A stretch of 64,000 bases of DNA from assembly GCF_910592395.1 (NCBI RefSeq), contig NC_088323.1, positions 9,240,001 through 9,304,000 of the forward strand. The letters run 5' to 3'. Position numbers and translations under genes: made by a program. This stretch comes from Lineus longissimus. Its lineage: Eukaryota; Nemertea; Pilidiophora; Heteronemertea; Lineidae. This document shows, one piece after another, positions 11,804 through 22,309 of the stretch (the first letter of the stretch is position 1; each line of letters begins with the position of its first letter). The notes below the pieces were generated by a model. The model searched no databases and had not been told where the DNA came from. It saw only the letters and a program-made list of their open reading frames with translations.

Positions 11804-12960
11804 TCACAAACCTTGGTTCGTAAACGACGTATACATCACATCGGCAAGGCTGTCTCGGTCGTGTATTCTGATCCTTGGTATTAACGGTATGACAATCTCT
11901 TCATCCCTGACCTGTGTTCCGACTATATCCCAACACTCCTGCAGACAATTACGCAGTTCCTTCACTGATGTTGACCGAAGGTGCTTCTTAGTAACGGATG
12001 TGGTTGGTGGTTCTGAAGCATCGTTAAACTGCACGCCTCAAGTACCAGCACCAGCACCCCTCCCCTCACTCAGATAATCCGGTACTCAGCAGTGCCGGAT
12101 ATTCGCGAGATATGGTTGATTGCTTGCTGCATTCTTTGGATGGCAGATTCTTTGAGACAGGATATCTAAGCATCACATTTTCGATGATACCGCTGGGCAC
12201 CTCGAGATGGTTGTTGTTGCGCAGATTCTTTTTATTTCCCCAAACATTCCCTCATCTTGCTCCGCCAACAACGACCTAAGGCAAACGATGCAGAGAAACT
12301 CTGGCGCGTGGACTGAGAGGCGATGAAAGTATCCTCAAAATAATTTTCGCCGTGTCATCTTTTTTGGCCCACTGGAGAGTTTCTTACAACCATCGCCAAA
12401 CAGAAAGGCTAGATTGTGCAATCGAAGTATTAGTTGAGGGGTTCGGTCTGCCTCTCTGGAATAAACTATTGCTGACATCTCGACTAGCGCCTGGATTACA
12501 AAGACAAGTTCACCATCAACATCATATCTTTCCAAGAGGTGCTTTATACCAACCGAATCATCATCAGCCCCGCATCACTTTCCTTTATCTTGCTGTTTGT
12601 CTACTTTTATTTCATCTAGAAACTGGCTTGTCCCAGAGGCAATTTCGGGTAGTTTTTCCATGTTGTGTTTGGACATATAGGTGAGGTCATGCAGTTCTTC
12701 AAACTTTGCAACCTCATACCTGGCACAGTTGATGGCTTCTAAAGTCTCTGTCGGGTCAACAGCCAATACCACAGGCATCATCTGAAGGCCCGCATAGTTC
12801 TCATCCGTGATCTGCTCTTATTCTGGCTTCCTATCTTCTTCACGAAACTTAATACCTCTTGCAGTCAGTTTTCGCTGTATCTCTTCCTTCTTCAGGTTGC
12901 AATATGGGTTGAGCTCTCCCTTCTGTAAAGACTTGGTAGTCCAGAGACTGCCTTCCATAA
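11804..12960 (-). pseudogene. Decayed coding region of an unrecognised protein
   Basis: On the minus strand a chain of open segments reads like protein but is broken by stops and frame changes. One exon-like start follows a plausible acceptor (TCTTTACAG, near 12930) and continues KGELNPYC, LKKEEIQRKL, ARGIKFREED, a stop, then ETLEAINCARYEVAKFEELH. Further down are LVEMSAIVYSREADRT, a segment with HAPELHCIV, and the 76-codon ORF at 11804-12034. The composition and the coiled-coil-like first part suggest a genuine but dead gene, perhaps transposon-derived. I do not recognise the family. The Ngaro-like element begins about 180 bp upstream and may have interrupted it. Confidence 0.4.
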
Positions 12961-13141
12961 AAAGCAGATGGCGATCTCGAATAGACATTTGTTGATATTT
13001 ATAACATAATTGAAGAGTGTCATACGATGATGCAGCTACTCAACATACGTGTCAAGGTCACGTGCTGGTTCGTCACCACTGAAGAATCGGAGGAAGTCGG
13101 TAACAGGAAATCAGTTCTGGGAACACAGCTGTTCACTCAAG

Positions 13142-13216
13142 CACCCCTGGCGACACCTAACGTCGAGTGGTAGTATAAATATGCCCACCCATTCGGCCTC
13201 GTTCACTATTCTCTCT
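13142..13216 (+). promoter_or_regulatory. Ngaro A1 terminal repeat with TATA box
   Basis: The 75-bp block is identical to 21822-21896. It contains TATAAAT at 13174-13180, followed by a pyrimidine-rich CATTCGGCCTCGTTCACTAT stretch suitable as an initiator region. Its position at the 5' end suggests it is the element's promoter; this is inferred. Confidence 0.7.
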
Positions 13217-13459
13217 AAACATGCCGTCTGTCCAGGCAGTCTTTTGTTCGCCGCTCCTCATTTCACGGTAGGTTTTCCACGCGGATTCTTCCTTGGATAT
13301 TCGTTTTCTATCTTCCCCTGGATATCGCTCCTTCTGGCCGTTTTTTATCGGCACTTTGTTATTTATTCCGATTTTTGTTTTCGCATTTCCCGTTTTCCTC
13401 GCTTTTTTCGGGTTATCGTGACAGTTTTCTAACGTTTGTTGTGTGTACGGCCGGTCTCT

Positions 13460-13645
13460 TTGATTTACACCGTTGCGAGCTTTGCTGGCGGTAGCATTGC
13501 GAGCTTTGGCTGGGGCGTATATCTGTATATCGTTGCGAGCTTTTGCTGGCGATAGCCTTGCAAGCTTTGGCTGGGGCGTATATATTACCTTGCAAGCTTT
13601 GGCTGGGGTACAGACCGTTGCAAGCTTTGGCTGGCGGCAATTTTT
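13460..13645. repeat. Imperfect tandem repeat (TTGCGAGCTTTGGCTGG)
   Basis: Six or seven degenerate units of TTGC(G/A)AGCTTTGGCTGG with variable spacers such as GGCGTATAT. It lies between the A1 repeat and the Gag gene. Confidence 0.8.
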
Positions 13646-13737
13646 TGCTCCTTCTGGTGGGAGAGCCACGCTCGATGGTTTCAGGATTTATCCCCAGACA
13701 TTTTCTTCCCGAGTGCATGAGTCGCTGTAAGGGCCCT

Positions 13738-13775
13738 TGTACACTCATGGTCAAAAGTAAATGGACACCAGTTTT
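13738..13775. repeat. Possible Tc1/mariner-type terminal sequence
   Basis: The string around CTCATGGTCAAAAGTAAATG and GACACC resembles Tc1-like terminal repeats, which typically read ..GGCCAAAAGTATTTGGACACC. No matching inverted partner was found nearby, so this is at most a solo end. Confidence 0.25.
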
Positions 13776-15300
13776 TCTTGAATTTCTCAAAAACTAGGCT
13801 AAGCAGACACATTCACCTAACACCGATTGTAGCAAATGATATTGGCTATTGAATAATGCTAATATTTTAAAAATCTGTTTAGTTTTGCCTTTGATAGGAG
13901 AAAGTTGGTAAACGTCTCTTTTTCACTACTTCTTTATTAGCAGGAATTCCCCAATAAAAATTACATCCTCATGTTCGACTCATGAAGGCCTTTCATAATA
14001 TATCCAGTTTTTGAAATGATTCAAACTAGAAATGTGGTTTTTGGCCACTTTTACGGTAATGATTTTTACCCCACTGGAGACACCTTTGACATAGTCCCAT
14101 TAAACCACTGTCAACTCCAAATGAAGTGAAGTGGTTGTGAATGAATGCCAATTGTCTTGTATTGTGATCTGTCTGTTTCACAATGACTAGGCACAAGCCA
14201 AACGATTATGGTCAGGTCTATTACCAATTGCGTTACATGGTTGTCATTTTAGTTAACTGGTCAGATTACTAATCTGGGAATCCCAACACAATTATTCAAG
14301 TGACATGAAGTTGGCCGAAATGACCACAAGACACTTCTTAAAAGCATTCAAATTGATCAACAACCCACCACAATAATAATTGAATAGGCCTGTCAATATT
14401 CAAATTTAGATAATAATGTCCACCTTTTGTAAAAGGTCTGTTGACCACCCTGCCATGAAAAACACAATGCCCACTCATTCACACAAAAGGTCTGTTCAAT
14501 AGATAAGGAGGTGTATTCCTGTTTCGCCTATTCCTGTTCCGCCTATTCCTGTTTCGCCTATTCCTGTTTCGCCTAATTCCTGTTTCGCCTAATTCCTGTT
14601 TCGCCTATTCCTGTTTCGCCTAATTCCTGTTTCGCCTATTCCTGTTTCGCCTAATTCCTGTTTCGCCTATTCCTGTTTCGCCTATTCAAATGTATTGCTA
14701 ACCTCCCCACAGACGTAGGAATATGAACCGTCCCTTACTGACCGACCAAACCCGAGGAGAGCTACATATGTACGCATTGACGAACGCATGTTACGCCTCA
14801 AACAATACGTCAATGGAGAGAGGGACATAATGAGTTACGTTGATGCCATCAGTTACCTTGTCTGACATAATATCATGATATGTATTTTCCACCTTGTTTG
14901 ACTTTATATGTGCTGTACCTACATGTATATTATGACATGGGTTTTACAGCTGATTTTGATCAAATAATTATGAGAATGTACAATATTATGTATTTTTATC
15001 AAAAACTCATGAATTCAGTTTTCATAAAATAAACGACTGCTTTACTCTACTTAATCTTTTAGTTTTTACTGTGTGTCAGTATGGTCATATGGTCCTATGG
15101 TCAAATAGGCATGGTTTGTTAACAAAGTTGATGGCATTTGATTAGTCAAATTGTCATCACATCGTTAACATCATCCAATTGTCCCCTCACATTTTCCCCA
15201 TAAAATGGACATGCATCCCTAAGGTTCCCCGTGGGAGAGTCGATTTATTGTAGGGGTACTGGAAAGTAGGCGAAGCAGGACGGCCCTTTGTTTGGCACGC
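13776..15300. other. Non-coding stretch between Ngaro 5' repeat and Gag
   Basis: No protein recognised. It contains the 15/16-bp minisatellite at 14514-14686 and AT-rich unique-looking sequence. It could be a long 5' leader/intron of the element or independent insertions. A good acceptor (TATATTTTCAG) lies directly before the Gag ATG at 15506. Confidence 0.5.
14514..14686. repeat. 15/16-bp minisatellite (TATTCCTGTTTCGCC)
   Basis: About eleven units of CCTATTCCTGTTTCG, alternating with 16-bp CCTAATTCCTGTTTCG variants. The units are highly uniform, indicating recent expansion. Confidence 0.95.
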
Positions 15301-15505
15301 GAAGGCAGGCCCCTCGTATGTTGTAATGTGGAGGTGCTTTGCTCGGACTGGAGCTTATGCTTGTTACTCTTCCTTTGTTATATTATGCAAGCCCGTTAGG
15401 CCTATTTAACTTCTGTATTATGGCCTTTTTTCACGGTGCTTGTTTACTCGCTTTGTTACGGTCCTATCCTTTGCACTTCATTTATACCGCTGCTTATATT
15501 TTCAG

Positions 15506-16737
15506 ATGGTTCTCCCTACTACTTTGAAAAAGCGTCACTCTCTGCGGGGTAAAAACTTATTGCCGCTCTTTAAAGCGATGGCAGCTGCGGAGTCCCCAAA
15601 ACAATTGGCTAGAATTTCAAAGGATGAACCGCTGGACGGCATGTCAATGGATAGAATGCGATTCCACTTCTCCAAGTTGACGGGAGAAGACACCGACGAT
15701 ACACTGAAAATGCTAGGGCGAGATCAGGATTCGACCCCTCTACTTTTGCATCATACGGTTGTCCTCGCCAACTCCATTGGTCAGCCCACCGGCCAGTCTC
15801 TCAAGGTAAGCTCGATTAAGCTATAAGCGATTTTCTCATTCCACGTCTGAGGCTTTCTCACAAAGCTCGTTGGCTTACGTACCAGTCGTAGTCGCTGAGA
15901 TTATATAGATGTAAGTACTTAATGACAGATCGTTCCATACATCCCGCCTCCGGTCCGAGTCCCTCCCTGTCTCCCACAGTAAAATGAGTCGTGTTCTTTT
16001 CTTTCTAGTCCAAGCCTGCACCTCCATCTGCGGTTCCTTCGGCGGCCGAGCCCCTGTCGTCCTCTGACGCGGACGCTGTTGATTCCCCTCTGCCGCTCCC
16101 TCCTGCCGCAAAAGTTCGAAAAACTTCTGACACCGATTTCGCAACGCAGGCTGCTAAAGAGAAGGTGAGGTCCCTGGCTCTCCAGCAAGAGCCGAATGAG
16201 TCTCTTCTTTTACTCTTCTTGGACGAGTTGGCAACAACGGCGGCTGCGACAAAATCGAAGGACTCCAGCCTCTATGAGGATCTCTACCGGCAAGCCAGAA
16301 GGCACCAGGGAAAAGTAGACATTGCGGCCTTAGCTTTAAATGTGTTAGGGGGAGGGGTTGCCGATGTGATCTCCAAGGCGCTAGTTAAATGCCTCAAGCC
16401 AAAGCCAATGCCTCCACAGTTTTCTCCAGAGCGTCCCCCTAAGCCTGTAAAGCAATCCCCTCCTCGAGAGGCCAAGTCGCCCCTGGCGGATCTATACCCC
16501 CAACTGGCTATCTCTCAACTGCTTTCCCCGCTACTTAATTCGGGTGGTAGAGGGTATTCAAATTACTCGCGTGGCTACTCTAGGGGATACGGTGGAGGAT
16601 ATGGAAGGCGCCCTTTCCGTGGTGGTCCAGAGGGTACTTACGGCGGCAGAGCTGCCTACACTTGTTATTTCTGTCACTCCCCGGACCACTACATACGTGA
16701 CTGTGACAAAATGAAGCAGGCCAAGCCGCCCATTTAG
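15506..16737 (+). CDS. Ngaro-like Gag protein, two exons, zinc knuckle
   Basis: Model: join(15506..15805,16009..16737), 342 residues. Exon 1 ends CTCAAG before GTAAGC; exon 2 follows TTTCTTTCTAG. Both junctions are phase 0 and the protein reads through without a stop, while unspliced reading stops in the intron. Exon 1 gives a basic N-terminus (TTLKKRHSLRG) and an acidic helical region. Exon 2 begins with a Pro/Ala/Ser linker (about residues 101-140), then a helical domain, an Arg/Gly/Tyr-rich segment (about 275-310) and a CX2CX4HX4C knuckle, CYFCHSPDHYIRDC (about 319-332). The likely role is nucleic-acid-binding Gag of the element. The ATG sits immediately after a possible acceptor, so a 5' UTR intron is also possible. 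Introns are unusual in retrotransposons, hence some caution. Confidence 0.7.
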
Positions 16738-16859
16738 TTTGCCACCTTTTTCTTTCGGTTTCCGTACCCAGGGCGCCTGCCCTAGTGGAGCTCTGCCTCC
16801 ACGTGGGTCGGAGACTGAGTTTTCTGTCCTTCATGTCCATACCGTTTACAGTTCGATAG

Positions 16860-19123
16860 CCGTCGTTAGTAACCGCTATCTCATTGTATTTTCGGGTCGT
16901 TTCTTCTCTGGGGTTTAAAGTGCCCGATTGGGAATTGCAAGTGTCTTTCGACCACTTATCAGCTCTCGATTCTAAACGCTCGTCTGCGGTATGGACAACT
17001 CTTGTAGGACGGGAAACTCAGCCTTCGGTCCACGTGAACCCGGATTTTGAAGCTGTCTTAAAGGACAACGCCCCTTTTGATTCTAACGTGTTACCTTTAA
17101 GAGACCCAGAATATTTCCTAGCTGGACAGCTGCATGATGCTAAAGAGCAATGGGAGAGAATAATCCCGTTAGTTCAGCATGACAATCCGCCTGCAAACGT
17201 AATTCTTTCTTGGATTCGCCATGGTGTTGATGTTTCTGATTTCTTCATACCGTATAAGGGTAATTTTAAGGGTGAGGCATACGAGTCTGACGCTCCCCCT
17301 TCAAAATTTTTTCAAAATTTTTCCACATCTGCAAATTTTGCTAATTTCATCGCTAATGAGCTAGAGCAAAGAATCAAGTCTGGTGCAATAGAACTCCTTG
17401 GTAAAGTTGGTGAATGCGATATGCCTTTCATCATAATGCCTTTAACAGTAGAACCTTCTAAACCTCAATTATGCCACGATGAGCGATTCCTCAATCTCTG
17501 GATTAAAAACAGCCCGTTTCATTTAGAAACCCTCAACCACGTTTACCGTTTAGTCGACCGCAATACTAGAATGATCTCCACTGACGAAAAATCGGGATAT
17601 GACCATATTTTTATCTCCAAGCGGTCTAGGAAATACTTTGGCATCCAGTTTGGCGGGTGGGTTATGCAGTGTAAAACGCTACCCTTTGGTTGGAAGGCCT
17701 CTGCCTTCATTTATCAGTCGGTGGGGATGGTCGCAACAAATTACCTGCGCTCTTTTGGTATCAGGACAACGCAATACATTGATGATAGATTCGCGGTGGA
17801 AACGATTAATTCTCACGCCATCGCGCTAAAAATAACGATCGTCGTCGTCTGCTACTGTCTATTACAGCTCTTAACTAGACTGGGCTACACACTTTCTCTC
17901 CACAAAGTCAGCCTCGACCTAATCACTACTTTGCTCAAGCATTTAGGCTTCATGGTCGATTCGATAAAAACAGGCCTACATCCTTCCCCCTGACAAAAAA
18001 TCAAATTTCATTTCGCTTCGCGAGCATATTTTGTCCCTCCCACAAAGTAATATCAAAACCCTTCAGCGCTTTGCGGGAAAGTGTGTGTCCATGGTGTTGG
18101 CCGTGCCGGCAGCGGCTCTGTATTCCAGGGAGGTCAATAAAGCTATTTCTGTAGGCATAAAGAATGCTCGGGAAGTAAAGATTGAGGGCGGCCTGCGCAA
18201 GGAAGTAGAACATTGGAGATTCCTAGATTCCTGGGATGGCTGTCTCTCTTGGAAGTCCGAATCACACAAACAGGTGACAATAGCAACTGACGCCTCGCTC
18301 TACAAATATGGCGTTACGATTATGGGGGGGGGGGGGGCAAAGCGAAAACAAAGGCTTGTGCTTTTCTGACTTTTGGGCAAATTCTGACACCCGTCCAATC
18401 CTGTTAAAAGAAGCCAATGCGCTATTAAAAGCCCTCCAGTCTCTACGATCTGCAATTTCCAATAGTAGAGTGGACGTCATGACTGACAGCCAACCTTTAA
18501 TATTCGCTTGGCGCAACCAAGGTTCTAAATCGTCTCCGTTAAATGACATTCTAAAACAAATCTTCCAGCTCGTCTTCCAGTTGAGTATTGATCTCCGCCT
18601 GCTTTACATCCCTTCGGCGCAAAACCCTGCGGACTCCCCATCTAGATCGCTGGATATATCCCACACGATGTTATCAGCATCGTCATGGCGCAGAGAAGAG
18701 TCGGCTTTTGGCCCACACTCTACAGATCTCATGGCTTTGGATTCAAACGTTATGTCAGCCCCATCAGGCGCCCCTTTGAGGCATTTCACCCCTACGCCAA
18801 CCCCAAATTCGTCCGGCATAAACGTCTTTGCTCAAACGTTGGCCCAAGAGCGGAATCCATATGTATTCCCTCCGCCGAATCTCGTTCTGCCCTTAATCCG
18901 TTTCCTAAGGCAGCAAACAGTGCCCTTTGTCACAATGGTAGTTCAAATGGCACTATCATCTTCAGTTGCTCTGCCGTTGCTTACCCATCACCGCCGCTCA
19001 TCATTCGCCCTAGGGCGTATTGGGGATAAGGGTATCGTTAACATCCCCTCTAAGCAAGGTTTTATTTTAGACAATTTTGGCCTAAAGTTCGCTCTAGTCG
19101 TGTACAGGTTATCTTTCAAATAA
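16860..19123 (+). pseudogene. Ngaro-like reverse transcriptase-RNase H, two frameshifts
   Basis: The frame opens after a stop at 16857 with no early ATG, so the true start is unresolved. RT motifs include STDEKSGYDHIF (motif A), CKTLPFGWKASAF (motif B) and YIDD (about 17775-17786, catalytic). A one-base shift at a run of five C (about 17987-17992) ends the first ORF (stop at 17993) and reading resumes in another frame from PDKKSNF. RNase H follows: TDASLYKYG, then a second shift at a 14-base G run (18324-18337), then LLKEANALLKAL, VMTDSQPLIFAW and NPADSPSR, which supply the acidic residues. The C-terminal tail runs to 19123. Apart from the two homopolymer shifts the frame is open, so inactivation is recent or partly a sequencing artefact. 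Confidence 0.8.
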
Positions 19124-19149
19124 CGCGCCCTATCGCCCTATCGTTTCAG

Positions 19150-19533
19150 GTGTCGACAAAAAGATCGCCATTCGGTGAAGTCAATTTACGGGATATTGAT
19201 AGTCGCCTTCGGTATTTAGACGAGCTTAGCGCTACTTCAGACAGCGTCAAAAGGAAGTGCAGCATTCATACTAGTCTCTCTAATTTCCTGTCTCAACTCC
19301 CCCTCAAGCCCACTTTGCATTCCTGTACTCCGAACGATGTAAGAAAATTTCTCGTTTGTAGAGATAATAACGGTAAAACAAAGGTCCACAAGATAGCTTG
19401 TCCTTTTCTCGGTGAAAAGGGCAAGCCCCGTTGTGCTTGCCCCCTTAGGCTGGCGTCAGGATCTGTGGTTAATCTGGTGCAGAAATTGGCTTCCATTTTT
19501 GATGACGAGGGAAGGGGTAAGGACAAGGAGGAT
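19150..19533 (+). pseudogene. Tyrosine recombinase, N-terminal part (interrupted)
   Basis: This open segment overlaps or abuts the RNase H end and has no clear ATG. The frame is already open upstream, and TATCGTTTCAG before 19150 could be an acceptor. It encodes the N-terminal core-binding region, with a Cys-rich stretch (CPFLGEKGKPRCACP). At 19533 the coding sequence is interrupted by a 0.93-kb inverted-repeat insertion; codons after that belong to the insert and end at 19629. Confidence 0.7.
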
Positions 19534-20475
19534 ACCGCGGTGACGTCACGGCTTTTCCAAGATGGCGCTGCATATTGTAAACAAACTCGATCCACGGCCA
19601 AGGGAAAATCAAGTCATCAAAAAAGTTAGATTTTTCGCATCAAATCATAGTTATTAGTACTTTTCTGCTATGAAATAAGTCTTCAGACAATAAGCTATCA
19701 TTTGAATAATGAAAAGTGCTGTTTTGATGGGGAAAAATAGGGTTTTTTAAACCAAATAGCCGGCACCGATCTTCCAAAATTAGCGATGGTTTCAAAACAG
19801 TCTCCCAGATATGGGGCAATCTCTTCATTATCATAATGGGATTTGGAGGCATGTTTACAGATTTTACAAGTTCGAGACCTGTAATACCTAAAACTCGTAT
19901 AGATCCCCATAGATCCCCTCTATTTGTCGAGTTAGCGCCCCTGTAAGATCATGCATTTTCGGACACTAGAACGAAATCTTCCTGCGGATATCGCGGTTTC
20001 GGTGATGATATAAGGAGAAATTGACTGTTCTTAGAGTTGTATGGGACAGAAATGAGTTCATACTTCATGAATACATGAATATATTATGATATGGGCGGGC
20101 TTCTAAGTCAAAACAATAACAAACTCAACTGCATATCTACCGTGTATCGCGTAGTGCATTGCCTAGTGTATTTCGTAGTGTATTTTAGCGGAGACATTAT
20201 TTCCCATTATTTGCGCACTTTGGCCACGCCAAACGTCTTTTTTATTCGTGGAAGTTAATCTGCTCTGTAAATTTTATTCTACACAGGAAGAATCCATACT
20301 AGGTATTGCAATATTTCATGTCTATTGGTGTTTTTGTGTACAGGAGCGCACCAGAAAGTGAGACGTGGAGATGTGTTCAGTGCTGGTGCTGTCAGTAGAC
20401 TGAATCTGATTGGCCATAGCGATCATTAATATGGGTCGGGATCACGTGATGTGACGTCACCGCGGTATCCTCCTT
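19525..20475. mobile_element. Inverted-repeat DNA element nested in the recombinase gene
   Basis: The ends are perfect inverses: ACCGCGGTGACGTCAC at 19534 and its complement ending at 20466, and the palindromy runs on through flanking AAGGAGGAT / ATCCTCCTT. If AT is the 2-bp target duplication (19532-19533 and 20467-20468), removal of insert plus one AT rejoins the recombinase exactly in frame (KED then PPWVKDW). A TA duplication would leave a frameshift. The insert of about 0.93 kb has no transposase and contains further GTGACGTCA motifs. The superfamily is not identified; the pre-insertion target would itself be a 16-bp palindrome. Confidence 0.75.
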
Positions 20476-21326
20476 GGGTTAAGGATTGGCTCGGTTGTAT
20501 AGGCAACCCAGCGAAGGCTTCAATAGTTAAACGTTATCTTAAACAAGTCTCTGAAGAGCAGGCGAAGGCCCAAATCTTGCCCAAACAGGCCAAACCTTTC
20601 TTCCTTTCTAAACTAAAAAAATTATCTGCTTACATCGACAATCAATTCCAAAGGCCAGATATATCCCTTAAGCAATACTTCGTCCTAGTCAGAGATCAAG
20701 CGTTTTTCAAATTACAATTTTTTGCAGGCGATAGGCTCTCCGATTTAGCTCGAATGCCTAGTCAGGGTGTTCGTTACCTCCCTGATAACTCTGGTTTTGC
20801 TATATCACATTCCTTCACAAAGGTCATCCGCGGAACTGACGGTAAATGCAATACTTTTGTAATCAAAAGATGCGAGGATAAGCTCGTATGCCCAGTCCTT
20901 GCCATCGAAAGATACATACAATGGGCTAGATCTTTCGGCGCAAATCTCTCGCTCGGCTATCTATTTAGGGTTGTCGCGGAGTCTGGCAGTGTGTTGGACA
21001 AGAGCGTAGGTTTCTCTGCCATGTATTCTCGTTTCGTCCTATATCTCACGACACTCGGCATTTACGAGGGCGAAACCCCCAACAGCTTGAGAGCCGGTTG
21101 CGCTATTACCTTAAAGCTCTCTGGAGCCGCAGAGTCAAGCGAAGAGGCCATGAAGCACGTCGGCTGGTTCTCAAAGAATACATGTGATTATTACACCAGA
21201 GAGGCGTCTCTAGAAGATGCTGCTGAAACCGCACAGCGCCTTGCATCAGTTGTTCCCTTCGCCGACGAGCTGGAAAGTATTTTCGGGAGGTCCTCAACTT
21301 TCAGCCAACTGCCCCCCGCCGTATAG
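20469..21326 (+). pseudogene. Tyrosine recombinase, catalytic part
   Basis: Continues the recombinase after the nested insertion. It contains the catalytic domain of the tyrosine recombinase/phage integrase fold: the first Arg in FFAGDRLSDLARM (box I), a Lys/beta region, box II NSLRAGCA (Asn replaces the usual His of HxxR) and MKHVGWFSKNTCDYYTR, with the His/Trp and nucleophilic Tyr. The ORF ends at 21326. The enzyme integrates the circular cDNA of such elements without an aspartate-type integrase. The domain is open and all expected residues except the box II His are present, so it was functional until the insertion. An in-frame ATG at 20451 lies within the insert end and is fortuitous. Confidence 0.8.
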
Positions 21327-21571
21327 CTGTGCTTTCCCAGGTGATTATCGTGTTTATGCCATTCATTTCTAGGTTATTGGGCCTACTGCTCGCGGCCGAG
21401 CATGTCTCCGACTGTTACAGCCTTCCCGGGCTATATCTGCACTGTAATTAAATTGTTGTGAAGTTCTGCTATATATGACAGGTCAATCTCGAAATGTTAA
21501 CTCGGATATCATATAAATGCGATTTTGGGACCAAGATATTTTCTAAATCTTTCTCCCTCATGTATACTCAT

Positions 21572-21577
21572 TAATAA
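21572..21577 (+). terminator. Polyadenylation signal AATAAA
   Basis: AATAAA in TTAATAAAACTCTC, 250 bp after the recombinase stop and before the B1 repeat. Confidence 0.45.
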
Positions 21578-21758
21578 AACTCTCTTTGCTTAATCATTCT
21601 GGTTGATTCAGTCTCTTCTTTTGTTTCGTTTTTCGTTCTCTGTTCCTTTGCGGTGGCTCTACCGTTCGGAGGTTTTGGGAGTTTTGGGATAGTTTTGGGG
21701 TATGGAGGCCAAGAAGTCCTCGGAAAAGGGATAAACCCTTTATTTCGCCACTCCAAGT

Positions 21759-21821
21759 AAAGTTGTTCGTCTCTCCCAGTACTCCCAAGCGAGACGATGG
21801 GTGTCGCCGAGGATGTGTGCA
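21759..21821 (+). repeat. Ngaro B1 repeat
   Basis: A 63-bp block starting AAAGTTGTTCGTCTCTCCCA. It is matched by B2 at 22057-22119 with one or two differences near the end (GATGTGTGCA versus GATGAGTGCA). Confidence 0.85.
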
Positions 21822-22056
21822 CACCCCTGGCGACACCTAACGTCGAGTGGTAGTATAAATATGCCCACCCATTCGGCCTCGTTCACTATTCTCTCTCCTG
21901 TCGAGGATAGGTGTTGCACGTGAGGTGCTCTACACTTCGGCTTGACTGCTTGTGCCCCCCGTCGGGTTAGAAGGCTCAACCCCCGCACGGTTAAGTTTTG
22001 CCCTCCCTCCCCCCCTTTTTTGGCTTCACCATTTTCTCGCTGAACAACTTTCAAGC
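21822..22056 (+). repeat. Ngaro A2 region
   Basis: The first 75 bp (to 21896) are identical to A1, including TATAAAT at 21854-21860. The remaining 160 bp have no match next to A1, so A1 may be truncated or interrupted there. The region lies exactly between B1 and B2. Confidence 0.8.
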
Positions 22057-22119
22057 AAAGTTGTTCGTCTCTCCCAGTACTCCCAAGCGAGACGATGGGT
22101 GTCGCCGAGGATGAGTGCA
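22057..22119 (+). repeat. Ngaro B2 repeat, 3' end of element
   Basis: Second copy of the 63-bp B block; the element ends at or just after GAGTGCA. Confidence 0.8.
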
Positions 22120-22309
22120 TACAATAAATCCTCTCGTCTTTTGTCGGCGTAAGTGAGTTGCCTGGCGCCGCTTGCAGATGGCCGGGCAAAGATATACAAC
22201 TGCGGCTTTTTAACAAATTGTTGAGCGGAACACCCTCTCTCAAGTGGATAGAGCTGGCTGAATTCTTGGTCTCTAAGGTGAAACGCTTCATCGATCGCAC
22301 AACCATTGC

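Larger units (their letters stand above)
13142..22119 (+). mobile_element. Ngaro-like tyrosine-recombinase retrotransposon
   Basis: The gene order is Gag with zinc knuckle, reverse transcriptase-RNase H, then tyrosine recombinase. Ends are split direct repeats: A1 at 13142-13216, then at the 3' end B1 (21759-21821), A2 (from 21822) and B2 (22057-22119), adjacent in the order B1-A2-B2. This arrangement is known for Ngaro and PAT-type elements, in contrast to the inverted repeats of DIRS1. No methyltransferase domain was seen, which favours Ngaro over DIRS or PAT. No target duplication is apparent, as expected for recombinase-mediated integration. Gag is open; RT/RNase H has two frameshifts and the recombinase carries a nested insertion. 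The 2.2 kb between A1 and Gag holds two minisatellites and may include other insertions. Confidence 0.8.

Noticed and set aside
20451-20468. ATG at 20451 as the recombinase start
   Set aside because: It lies in the terminal repeat of the nested insertion; the recombinase N-terminus is found at 19150-19533.
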